Assembly (NCBI RefSeq): GCF_020085105.1
Contig: NC_058051.1
Coordinates: 22,813,955 to 22,877,954, forward strand
Direction: 5' to 3'
Source of the DNA: Siniperca chuatsi
Taxonomy: Eukaryota; Chordata; Actinopteri; Centrarchiformes; Sinipercidae
Length of the DNA stretch: 64,000 nucleotides
Shown in pieces: positions 13,201 through 55,100 of this stretch. Made by a program: the position numbers and the translations under genes. The notes below the pieces were generated by a model. That model worked only from the letters and a program-made list of their open reading frames with translations. It did no database searches and was not told the DNA's origin. How positions within the stretch are numbered: the first letter of the stretch is position 1; every line of letters starts with the position of its first letter.

Positions 13201-16200
13201 AACACCGTGCATAACTATGTCTCCATAAATAAACAAAGCTTTTCTCACCTTCTGAAAAGTGTCTTGTCCATCATGACCGGCCCGACAGAGTCACGTGTGG
13301 ATTGTCTCATCTGATGGACACAGTCACGCAGCCGAGGGTCAGACGTCAACAAACCTGTTTTTCTCAAAGCCTGGAGAGGAGGGAGATGAGGTGGGTTTGA
13401 GCAAATGAATACATCAGAGAGTGTTTATGTAATGTCAATTAGTAGGATATCAAACAAGTGTAGATGGAATATATAGTTAGGGGACTTCAAAGGCTCAGAG
13501 GTGCCCATATGGGACTGAGGAGGAAATACAGCCGTAGACCAGATCCCTGGAATCCCTCTCGTGACTCACTACAGGCTGACAGTTACTATATGAACCATAC
13601 ACATCTATTTTGGGGACACCATGTGCATGACCCTCCTGACCAGTGAGGCTCCAGTGTTTGTTTCTTTTTTGACTCATCTAAAAACTCAGTCAGTGAGCAA
13701 ACAAACCAACAAGCACATGGCTACAAGCTTGCCGTTTGCCGGCAAGAAATGCTAAAGCTGGGGCTGCGATCATAGTTATTTTGTGCTTATTTTAGAGTTT
13801 TATCCTTAAACTAACTGTGTGGGAAGGTTTTCAGTTTAGGTTTGTGAGCTGTTTTGCAGTCACAAATTGAATAACCACACAAAACAGACACAGATAGGTG
13901 ATTGTAAATGAGAGCTCGGCTGGCAAAATATAGTGTTTATTGCCTGATATTTTACCTGATGAAATAATTTTGTTCCCCATATACCAGAATCTGTATATAA
14001 TTAATATAAAGCGTTATTAAATACACATTTTCATGTAAAGCGAGGACTTGATTAATTGATTAATCAATCAACAGAAAGTTAATTAGCAACTATTTTAATA
14101 ATTTATTCATTGTTAAAGTCATTTTATGAACAAACATGATAAAAATTCACTGGATCTACCTAGCAAACATGAATATTTGTTGGTTTTCTTAGTCTTCTAT
14201 GATAGTAAACTGAGTATCTTTAGGTTTTAGACAAAACGTGCAATTTAAACAAGTAAATGTGTGCTTTGGGAAGTTGTGACGGACCTTTTTCTTCACTATT
14301 TTCTGATGTTTTATAGGCCAAACAATTCATCAATTCATCAAGAAAATAATCAATAATGAATCATTAGCTACATTTTCAATTATACAATGTCAGGGTGCTA
14401 TATAGTAATTTAATACAATATAAAAACATACAATTTAAATGTTTTTGGTGGAGATAAGATTTTTTGTGTCATTATTATCTAAGCTCGCCTACAGTATTTG
14501 CCATATAATTCACTGCCAGGTAGCTCCATCTTAACCGGACTTTAGTATATGATTGGAAAAAACTATATATATTTTTAAAGCAAATTTGAAAATGAGTAAA
14601 AAAGTTTGCTATTTCCAATGCATATCAGCTTATTTCCATAACTTTCTGAAATTAAGTGTCATTTTCTTGATGTCAGTGCAGTGATTTCCCATCCCGTGTT
14701 GCCATTTCTACAACAAGAGAAACTGGAATTAACTAACCATAACTCTGGCTTTTAACAATTATTTCTTTTTCAACAATAAATGTTCTTGTAGCCTGACTAT
14801 GAGTCTAAGTGACTTGTTAGAATGAATGTTTTTGCAGTTACAGTATCTACATGCAAGGATACTGACTAACACTGTCACCATCTCAACCATCACAACCATG
14901 TCCTAACCCAGTCACCTCTACAAACACATCCAGTCATCCATGATGTGACATCAAGCCACCTGTGTTGACACATGTCTCTCCTCCTAAATGCATGTTTCTT
15001 TTTAAAATGACTGAGTTGCCATAGACACCGAGGTCACCAGATGTCCATGTGTGCCTTTTTTTTATGTGACTGGCTCATAGGTCGCACCATGTGAAGATAA
15101 ATGAGGGTGCAATGGTTTGCAATAGCAGTGACGACCTCAAAATTTTAAGATATGATTGTAATTTAATCTCTAAAATAATTAAACTTCAGTGTGAAAAATG
15201 CATGTTGTTCTCTGGTGGCAGTTACCTCAGTGCCACACCTACTATATTTAGTCCTATTACATAAGAAAGTCCCTACACACCTTTTAAACTTGACCCTGCA
15301 TTCAGCTAGAGACACTACTCCATTTCTGTTGTGGGCTCCTATGTCACCCCCCTAGGTTGATTTAACTAAAGTCATAGGTGCTTTTTGGAAATACAATACT
15401 GCTGTAGGGCAGAGTGTGTTCGTGTGTATGTCCACAAATGCCATGGAAAATCAAAACAGTCCATGGCATGACAGAGGAAGTGTGAAGGTGTTGACTCACA
15501 GAGATGAACTGGGAGAGGGGGATCATCTCTTTGCCATCAGTGATGGTGTAGAAAAGTAGGTCCTCCATACTGGACATGAACCTACTTCTGCCAAAACAAA
15601 CAACACACAATAGGCTCCAATGTATCAACTCAAAACCATGAGCAGCGTTTATGTCAACAACATGGCCACTAGTGAAAAAAACTGGCAAACATCCAGCTAT
15701 TGACCTCTTTTTTAAAAAAAAGATTTTTTTTTTGCATTTCTGCTTTATTTTTTGATAGTTATAGCAGAGAGAGACAAGAAAGGCAGGGAAGAGAGAGGGG
15801 ATGACATGCAGAAAAAGGCCCAGGCTGGATCCAAACCCAGGCCACTGCAGTAAGGACTCAGCCTTGATTTGTAGTACGCACTCTACCAGGTGAACTACCA
15901 GGGCGCCCCACTATTGACCTCTTTGCCATGATTGTAAAATACAAAAATTCCTATATACAGTATGTTTTCCCTTTACTGTTTGGGTCTAGCATACCTTAAA
16001 TAGACAAAAATGTATTTTGAAATATTATTCACTTTGTCGATTTTTATGTTAATATAACACATTTCTTTCTTTTTTCTTTTTTTAACTTTCTTTTTTAAGA
16101 GCTGAAAAAATTTGAAGAATGCAACTGTAAAGAGGTAGAATGAAACATCCAAATGCCAGTAGATTTGATTATTAGATTTCTAACTCAATTACTTCATGCT

Positions 16201-17425
16201 AATCATACAATCTGTGAATTAATAATATACATTTTTTAAAAATTGCTTTTTGGGGGAAATGCTTGTTCGCTTTCTTGCCAAGAGTAAATGACTCCACTCT
16301 CTTAGTCAGTTAAGTAACATTATGTAAAGTTAGCTAGAGCCAAAATAAGGTTAGCTTAGCATAAAGACTGGAAGCAAGGGGGGAAACTGTTAGCCTTCCT
16401 CTGCCCAAAGGTTAAAAAAAGACACTCAGCAGCACCTCTATAGCTCACTAATTAAGACACTATGTTTCCTTTGTTTAACCTCTACAAAAAATTTTGTGTA
16501 AAAAGGACAAGTTCTGATTTTACAGGCAGCAGTTGTGGGACTATTTCTTAGCTGGAAGCAGTTAGTAACTTCCTAACGTCTTGTCAGTAGGTTGCCAGGT
16601 AACCAGCGGCGACTCCTGAAAATGTCTGCCAGTCAAGAAATAGCTACATAACCCTTTAAAACCACAACTTCATTTTACATGTTAGTTTGTGAATGAATTA
16701 AATAAATAATATATAACTACTAATTAGTGAGCTTTAGAGGTTTGAACTGAACCAGGCTAGCTGTTTCCGCCTGTTTCCAGTTGTTGCTAAGCTAACATAC
16801 GCTATCTGTCTTCTGGCTGTAGCTCCATGGTCATCAGATAGGTATCGATCTTCTCATTTCCAGCAAGAAAGTGAATACTGGTAAGAGTATTCCCCACAAA
16901 ATCATGAACACAAAAAGATTAACTTATAATTAATGTTGCACTTCAGAGATGCTATAGGCTGAAAAAGAGATTTTACTGCACAACAATTGTTATATATCTA
17001 ACTTTACAAGTTGTATGATATGGTAGGAGTTACTGTAGTAGCATGTACTAAAAGATGACCACTAGTTACAACCAGACATTTAAGTACACCAGACAGCTCC
17101 CTCAGGAATATTATGTGGGATTATTGTTGGAAAATTATGAAGAATAATAATGAATAATATTTTGGCTAATTAATGGTGATTTATTCATTTAGAGACTGCC
17201 TACTGTGACCTACTTTGAGTGTCCTTGGTCCACATCAGAGCCCTTCTGGTGAGAAAAGGCTCTGTGGGTGAGGGGTGATGCTGCGGCCCGGCAGGGGAGA
17301 GGAACAGGTTGCTGCGTTCTGGACAAAATAATGTTGTCAGCTCCAACTCTGGCGGAGATCCCTGCATTTTTAAAAAGCTGCAAGATTCCCGGGTTAGCTG
17401 TCCTCAGACTTTTCAGGCAATGCAT
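4289..17425 (-). CDS. gls2: Glutaminase 2, liver type, mitochondrial
   Basis: Eighteen coding exons on the minus strand: 17425-17214, 15587-15500, 13370-13249, 10294-10165, 10078-9999, 9870-9707, 9249-9191, 7302-7270, 7174-7116, 7030-6964, 6843-6793, 6207-6031, 5893-5762, 5660-5568, 5409-5348, 4792-4716, 4612-4549, 4445-4289. All phases join, giving 608 residues (human 602, also 18 exons). The enzyme hydrolyses glutamine to glutamate and ammonia in mitochondria. The beta-lactamase-like catalytic residues are Tyr188, Ser225, Lys228, Asn274, Glu320, Asn327, Tyr353, Tyr405 and Val423, each exactly 61 below human GLS numbering. The activation loop reads FNKLSLNEE; Ser in place of the kidney-type Phe marks GLS2. 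Ankyrin repeats occupy about 490-560. The C-terminus Ser-Ile-Val fits a class I PDZ ligand, like human ESMV. The first about 70 residues form an Arg-containing presequence. Confidence 0.97.
4941..5301. mobile_element. Fold-back MITE, family A, copy 1 (GLS2 intron 15)
   Basis: The ends are imperfect inverted repeats of about 40 bp: the left starts AGTAGTTCAACATTCTGGGG and the right, reverse-complemented, reads nearly the same, each followed by a TTCTTGC word. Internal words such as TTAGCATAATGACTGGAAGC recur at 6340, 16350 and 40240. There is no coding capacity. The superfamily is not assigned. Confidence 0.75.
6285..6753. mobile_element. Fold-back MITE, family A, copy 2 (GLS2 intron 11)
   Basis: It shares the TTAGCTTAGCATAAAGACT core and the right-end word AGAAAGCGAAGAAACTTCCC with the other family A copies. 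The left terminus looks eroded. Its right end lies only about 40 bp from the splice donor of GLS2 exon 11 at 6792. Confidence 0.75.
9871..9998 (-). other. gls2: Short GLS2 intron 5
   Basis: This 128-bp intron separates the exon ending in DGQR from the one carrying the catalytic QSCVK motif. It has a donor GTACAG and an acceptor GATGCAG. It is listed because a longer minus-strand ORF runs through it and could be mistaken for an extended exon. Confidence 0.8.
10490..11600. repeat. Composite repeat block in GLS2 intron 3, with a nested MITE
   Basis: Two related segments, about 10880-11080 and about 11298-11470, share words such as TTTCATTCAC-TCTATTGTAT, GAGGCAGAAATC and CAACCACAGTTCAACTT. Between them at about 11108-11270 sits a short element with inverted ends: AAATTTTGACTTGTCATAGC at the left and, reverse-complemented, a near-identical word at the right. 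A longer copy of that inner element is at about 43835-44075 in COL2A1. The pattern fits insertion of one MITE into another or between duplicated halves. Confidence 0.6.
14040..14385. mobile_element. hAT-like MITE, family B, copy 1 (GLS2 intron 2)
   Basis: It carries TTGATTAATCAATCAACAG near the left, GATAGTAAACTGAGTATCTT in the middle, and AAGAAAATAATCAATAATGA at the right. Parallel words occur at 42886-43305 and 56716-57046. The ends of the latter two give GTTAGTTGCAGC-type termini, as in a known abundant fish hAT-derived family (superfamily from memory). It is non-coding. Confidence 0.7.
15697..15924 (-). mobile_element. tRNA-derived SINE with target-site duplication (GLS2 intron 1)
   Basis: The body is 15711-15910, read on the minus strand. 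It begins TGGGGCGCCCTGGTAG, has an A-box-like TGGTAGAGTGCG and a B-box-like GGTTTGGATCC, and ends in an A-rich tail. The 14-bp word CTATTGACCTCTTT flanks it perfectly at 15697-15710 and 15911-15924, a clear target-site duplication from LINE-type integration. Perfect flanks suggest a fairly recent insertion. It lies about 120 bp upstream of GLS2 exon 2 and in the same orientation as GLS2. Confidence 0.9.
16243..16905. mobile_element. Fold-back MITE, family A, longest copy (GLS2 intron 1)
   Basis: Both halves are present. The left half carries TTAGCTTAGCATAAAGACTG and the right half carries its near reverse complement (CAGTTGTTGCTAAGCTAACA). The termini GGGGAAATGCTTGTTCGCTT and AAGTGAATACTGGTAAGAGT are also inverted. 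The whole thing is one long imperfect hairpin of about 660 bp. Confidence 0.75.
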
Positions 17426-24450
<7,025 letters not shown>

Positions 24451-24458
24451 ACAGTGGA

Positions 24459-24466
24459 CATAAAAC
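24459..24466 (+). promoter_or_regulatory. col2a1: Candidate TATA-like box of COL2A1
   Basis: CATAAAAC lies in a locally more GC-rich stretch about 200 bp before the ATG. A start site about 30 bp on (about 24490) would give a 5' UTR of about 175 nt. This is motif and position evidence only. Confidence 0.45.
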
Positions 24467-24664
24467 CGCGGTGCTTGCCCTGACGCGGTGGGTGCAGAGT
24501 GCCAGCTGGGGCCCCGCGTTGGATTCCACTTAGATTTTGGAGGGTTTGACTGCATGGTGCCATAAGTCTCTGGGAACACACACTGAACACACCACTGACT
24601 GAAAGCCTGGTCTCGTCCGTCCCTTCACTTCTCACCCAAGCTCCTGCATGTCTAATATTTAGAC

Positions 24665-48991
<24,327 letters not shown>

Positions 48992-50300
48992 AGTGGAATA
49001 TCACAATGGCCCCCCAAAAACACAGGAAATAAATAAACTCAACCATGAAACATTACACACACTTCCACAATAAAGAAGACTGGAAATTATAAAAAAGAAA
49101 ATTGATGCTTTTTCTCTCACAACGAAGTGCTCTCCAAGTTGTACTCCCTGGATGTTAGCACTGAAGGGCACCGGCAATATCTGTACATCACACCAGCATT
49201 CTCTGTCAACCCGCTTCCTGAGATCCAGTCATGTTTCCCATGGCCCACTGTTGACGGGAATGAGTCAGAGCCAGGAGGAAGAGGGACCAAGCGAACAAGT
49301 TATGGAGAACAGAAACATGACTTGATGTCACTTATTTATTGTCTAACCTGAATGGGCAGAGTTGAGGTAGGACTGGACGGGTTCACTTTGTAAGTAAGAC
49401 AAGCCCCCTTTCCACTACAGAACAGCCGCACAACCTCTGTCCCAGTCCTACTCCACCTCCCTCCCCGTTTCCCTCCTGACACACAAATACAGCATTTTGA
49501 ATCAGTGTAGACAAAAATAAATATTCTCAGTAAGTAAAATCAAATCCAGGTGCTCCAGGCCTGTCCATCGTGAGCAGGAGCAAACCCTTTACTGTGTATT
49601 ATAAATCCTTGGTTCTATTGTTGTAAAAGTCTGTGTTTATAAACAGCCAGATGGTTTTATATATATTTCCACATTATGTGTGTACATGTGTCTATATGCA
49701 CACCAACACTTTTTGGAAAGTGAGGTTACATTTGGGATGTATGTTTCAGTGTCCTGTACCCCTTGACTGCCCATCAGAAGAAGGCCCAGTTCTCATCCAA
49801 AAACTTGTTTTCGAAGAATTCGAGTGAATTTTTTTTGGTTTTTTATTGTAGTCATCCAGATTGTTTAAAGCTACCTCACGCTGAAAAACAAAGTGAAAAT
49901 GTTGAGTTTAAATCTGAGCTGGGTTGGGTTGCTCTCTCTCTTCAGAAGGTGCTATGAGTTCTGTAATTCAGTTTTCACCAAATGCCCCCCCGCCCCAAAC
50001 CCTAATTCCCACTAGCCTCACACCACACACTCACACTCCATCCTGGAGGAGGGGTGCAGTCGGGTTAAGACAGGGGAGACAGGGGCTACTTGGAGGCCTC
50101 CTCTGGAGTCCAGACCCACAAAGCTGAACTTGGGACTCAGAGGACGGTTGCTCAAAAACAACCAGGGTGGGTTGTATCTGTGTGTGTGTGAGGGCGTGTA
50201 CATTTTTTGAATTAATTTTATTATGATCATTTTTGTTTTTATTTTGTTACACTTCTAATTGATGTAAATTGGAAAATAAAAGGAAAACCGAATTAAGAAT
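48992..50300 (+). other. col2a1: COL2A1 3' UTR (probable extent)
   Basis: No gene is seen. AATAAA hexamers occur soon after the stop (49028, 49032, 49069) and again at 50275, 50614 and 50730, so alternative 3' ends are likely. The stretch to about 50300 has the T-rich, low-repeat character of a long collagen 3' UTR. The real end needs transcript data. Confidence 0.5.
50275..50280 (+). terminator. col2a1: Candidate distal COL2A1 poly(A) signal
   Basis: AATAAA at 50275-50280, about 1.28 kb after the stop. Nearer candidates are at 49028-49037 and 49069-49074; further ones are at 50614 and 50730. Confidence 0.4.
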
Positions 50301-50735
50301 GAAGTGGATTTTTAATTGAGTTTTGAATAAAAACAGAAATGGCGTGGGGACGTATTTCTTCTTTCAACAGAACCATTCATGTGTGCTTATATGTTTTTCT
50401 TTTGTTATACTTGTATTTCATGAGGTCAGCTTCTCTTGACTATGAGTGCATAGTCTGTGTGTGTGAGTGTGTGAAAGTGTAAGACTGTGATGTGTGTGTA
50501 TTTTGATATGAGTGAAGCTCATAACAAAAGGAGCAAAAGTACTGTATTCGTTCTGCGGTTTCAGGGTGGGGCTGGGTGTAGGTGGCTCCTGTTTGTCTGA
50601 ACTAATAGGCATAAATAAAGAACATTTTGTTGACTGGAATCAAGTATTTTGTAGTGATGCATCTGAACAGCTGCATCACTACTTGTCTGTACTGTGGCCA
50701 GCTTCCTCAGCTTCTGGTATGTCCAGAGTAATAAA

Positions 50736-52030
50736 AGCTTGACTTAAGCCCTCACAGTGACATATTGTTATTTAAAATAAAATGTTCCATTAGTTATGCA
50801 AACATACAATTTAATTTACAAAAGGTCTGCTTTACATTTATTATTACAGAAATAAGCAGATAAAAATATGCCTGACTAAAAAAAATCTAGTTATTCTGTT
50901 TGTGCTAACACATAAATCAATGGCAATTATTGTTAAAAACCTGAAAAAAACAAACAAAACTAAATCAGATCACATTTAAAGGGGAACGATTTTACACATC
51001 AAAGTCCATATACAATACTTGGGGAGTGCTGCATGTGAAATAAGTTGTATTATAAAACCTTGTATGGCTCTACAGAGAGCTGCAGTCTAATAAATTGTCT
51101 CAAGTGACATCACTTGAGTCAATGTCAGTTGGGGCTAAAGACTATAAGTTTGAAAATGAAAGTAAATCTGGGGGTGTGGAGTTAGAAAAAAGTTAGCTTT
51201 CCAGACCTCTGTGGCCCACTCCTCATCTCTGCTTAGCCACTACTAGCATAACACACCCGAATCTCCGGTCTGTCAGTGGTCAAGTTGCATTGTGGGTAAC
51301 AAAGGTGCCAGGTTTTGACAAGGAAGAATGCATGGACGTCAGCTGTGTACACTACATTCATACGACATACTAATTACTACATACTACAGCATCATAGTGT
51401 AGTGTTTTAGCAGCAGCACACAAAAATAAGCATACTTCACCATTGATTGATAATACAATATGTGGGATGTCGATTGTCAATCAATCTTTGACTTTGGAAA
51501 GCTACTGCCAATCACAGAGACATCAAAATGTATTTCCTAACATTGAAAACTTTTTTTTGTTGTTTTACAAAATGTTTGGAGCTGTTTCACCACCACCCAC
51601 AATTTATCTGAACTGATTCCAGCTGCGAGTAGCTCTTCAATTTCCTTTTTGCATTGCATTGTGGGAGTATAGTGTGCATCAACAGCACAGTCACAAATCA
51701 ACCATATTTAGTATTCATTCCGTCTGCTTTGAGTATACTTCATTTTGTCAGCTTTCTAGTTTGAACACACTAAAAAAGGACTTAGGATCAAATATAGTAT
51801 GGATTTGGGACACGGCGGACATTTCCAGTTCTGCTGCATCAATTTTCGATCCTTTTAAAAAAAAAAATAACTGTCCATCAAGAGCCAGATATAGAAGAGC
51901 AATGCTTAAATCGATGGAGTAAGTTACTCTTTTAACTCAAAGGGGGAAATGCTTTTCATCAGTACCTCACAATGACTATTCTGTTTAAATGTTTTCACAA
52001 ATGAGAGAACAAACAAGTGTTAGTATAGCA
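50736..52030. other. Intergenic spacer between the convergent COL2A1 and AAAS 3' ends
   Basis: AT-rich; I see no gene, no RNA gene and no clear repeat family. Short ORFs (such as 51659-51922) lack splice partners and resemble nothing known to me. Confidence 0.6.
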
Positions 52031-52045
52031 AGAACGTTCTGCACA

Positions 52046-52051
52046 TTTATT
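52046..52051 (-). terminator. aaas: AAAS poly(A) signal (minus strand)
   Basis: TTTATT on + is AATAAA on the minus strand, 57 nt after the AAAS stop at 52108, giving a short 3' UTR of about 80 nt. Confidence 0.75.
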
Positions 52052-52107
52052 GACAATACATGATAACAACAATGACTTGTGAGTGTGTGATGGTGGGTGA
52101 GGGTCGG

Positions 52108-55100
52108 TCAAGAGATGAGCTCCGTAAAGAGCGACTGATTGGCAAAGTCTGTAGGCCTTGCTTGAGGGCGCGGCAGTGACGGACTGCCACCAAGACCAAA
52201 ATGGGGGACGTCAGCGCTCAGGAAGTAGAAAGGCACGTGGGTAATTCTTCCACTGGACCAACACTGAGAACAGAGGGAGAACTGTTACTTTGGAGGTGAC
52301 AGAGTACATGGGGAGTAGCTGATGTGGTTATTCATCTATCAGGGTTTCTGCAGGGTTCGCCAAGTTGAGACTATTTAAGACGCAATATTTATACCCGTTT
52401 TATGATCGTACTGGCCATAGTATGAAAGTATGATGGAAAACCAGAAGGGACGATATGGCCCAGAATAATAATTTATTATTATATCACATTTTTTCAGTAC
52501 TTCCGTTACAGTTTATAACAATAATTCCTAATTATATATTAACACGACCTGGACCCGGATAAGTGGCAGAAAATGGATGGATGGATTAACCAATTAAAAA
52601 TGATTAACTAATTTACATTTTTGCTAAAATCAACACTTGCCCATTATGAGACGATGAGCTTCCTATATACTGTTTGCTACAGGTCTGATGGCGTTGACTG
52701 AAACTCCATAAAAAGGGATTAAACAGCCTTCTGAACTCACAATCCACTGTCAACAATCCCACTTTTAGTTTCTAAGTGTTTAACGTCTCCCGACGGCCCA
52801 CAGTTGAATACAACAACATTTTATAACTAATATTACTGTCTATGGCAGGCAAGATAAAATATTTTTTAAATGAAATTTCAGACTTTACATTTACATTTTC
52901 ATTTTCAAGCCATCAACTGGGTATCCGCAGTTAATACCTGCGGATACCCAGATAACCAGAAAACGTATTATTCACAAAAACATATTATGAGAGAAAAAAA
53001 TAGGAATTTTATAGGGTTAAGACCGACCACACTGAGCAGAGCTCCGTGCTGGAAATTTGGGTGGAACTGCATCAGTCTCGGCTCTGCGCCGGGCTCCCCT
53101 TGAACAAAACCACTAAAAAGGGAAACACAAGAAATATTCAGTACATGTAGATGGGATATGCAGTACTACCCTTGGAAATGCAACCACACATAAAAGTACA
53201 AACCATGGCAAAAGCTCAAAAATGGGGTTGGTTCTTGTCTTAAACACGGCTATGATAGCACACCGGTCTGCTGCCTGTGGATCACCTGAGGGAACAGATA
53301 AGATGGACACAGATATGAGTTATTAAAGAGACAGTTCACCCCAAAATCAAAAATACATATTTTTCCTCTTACCTGTAGTGCTATTTATCCATCTAGATTG
53401 TTTTGGTGTTGAGTTGCAGTTTTGGAGATATACATTTGGAAAACTCAACAGCAACATCACTTTCCAGAAATCTTGACCCGGTTAGAGCAGTTTCATGTAG
53501 GAACTATTGGTAAAAAGAAAATAGTTCCTACATGAAATTGCTCACAACAAATCTGTGGATTATCTTGAGTAACCGGGTCATGATTTCTGGAAGGAGACAT
53601 TGCTGTTGAATTTTTCAAATTTATTTTTTTGCATTTTGTTTTGAGCACCGCAAGCCGAGTGCTATATAGTCCCGTTATATTAAAAAAAGCCAGACATCTG
53701 TACGGCTGATATCTTTGAAACTCTGTAACTCACACCAAAACAATCTAGATGGATAAATAGAACTACAGGTAAGAGGAAAAATATGTAGTTTGGATTGGGG
53801 TGAACTGTCCCTTTAATACTTAAAACCATTCACCAATGTAATACTGACAGGCATCAGGGTGAATAGAAGAAAAGTGAGAAAGACCTTTAAGAAGCACGGC
53901 AAGCCTCTCTCCTGTTGGGTCCCACGCTAAAGACTGGATCTCTCCACCAACGCTGGCAGACAAATTAGACAGGGGTGAGTGACACTAAGCATTGGGCTTA
54001 CTGTAAGTGCCTGTAATATTATATGCAGATAGGAAGTCAAGCAGCACTGAATACTGCCCGTAATACATATTTAGATTTTTTTGCGAGCAAGGTGCTTCAA
54101 ACGGTCTTGCTGTTTCTCTCTGGGCCTTTTTGGAAGCCCTGCTTCTGTTTTTGATGTAGTTAAACTAAAAGACAGCCCAATTAGCAATTTAATTTAGAGC
54201 TCTTACATGATGTCTCCATCTGGTGTGTTAAAGGTCGTCTCTGATAGGTCAGCCACCACTGCTGCTGCCTTTGGCCCTTTTGATGTGCTTGTAGGTATGC
54301 CTGCTGAACAAATCAACATCATACAGGTCATCTTCTTTTACTCTTTAACACATCAAGTTACCTGCTAAGTTATCAAAACTCTTTCTTTTTCTCTTTCCCA
54401 ACTTTTTCATCCAACTTGAGAAGAAAACAATTCAAGCTGCAAATCAATTATCAACAAGGCTGTATTTTCTACAAAACAACTGCTTATTTTGTATAAAGAC
54501 TGAGACAGATAACCTGCTGTATCAGTGAAGGTCAGAGCATAGATGACCGTCTCTCCCTGTACAGTGAAGAGAAGTCGACTCCCATCTGGACTCCAACAGC
54601 CAGACTAACCAAAACAAACAAAACCAGATTCATAATTATTTAATAAATACATGATTTAGAAAATGTTTTGTTACCTAATTGAACAATAACTTTGAAATGT
54701 GGTGACAAGTTTTCACCTGGCAGCGCCCTTTCACACATGGCCATCGCTCACAGGTCCACATCCTGGTCTCCCAAACCCTGAAGAGAAGATACATGTGTAA
54801 AAACTCCACTTTCTGGCTACTTATTATCTTGTAAAACCTGCTAAACTCCAGACTATGCAGCTAATTGCTTACATGTTCGTAAATATTCATGAAAGGTGAG
54901 TGGGCCTCAATTATAATACAGCAAGTGGCCATTAACTCAGGTCCCCCACACTAATCATGGAATTTCACACATATTCAGTGGCAGCTTTACATATCTTTCC
55001 CTTGAAATGTGTTATTGTAGCTCTAAAAGGAAAGAAGGAAGTAGATTAGAAAATCTTTGGTTATTCTTTCGATTTTTGAAGTGCTGTCTCTAACCTGAAC

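Noticed and set aside
49127-49351. ORF in the COL2A1 3' UTR as a separate gene
   Set aside because: Short, no resemblance to a family, and inside the expected 3' UTR.
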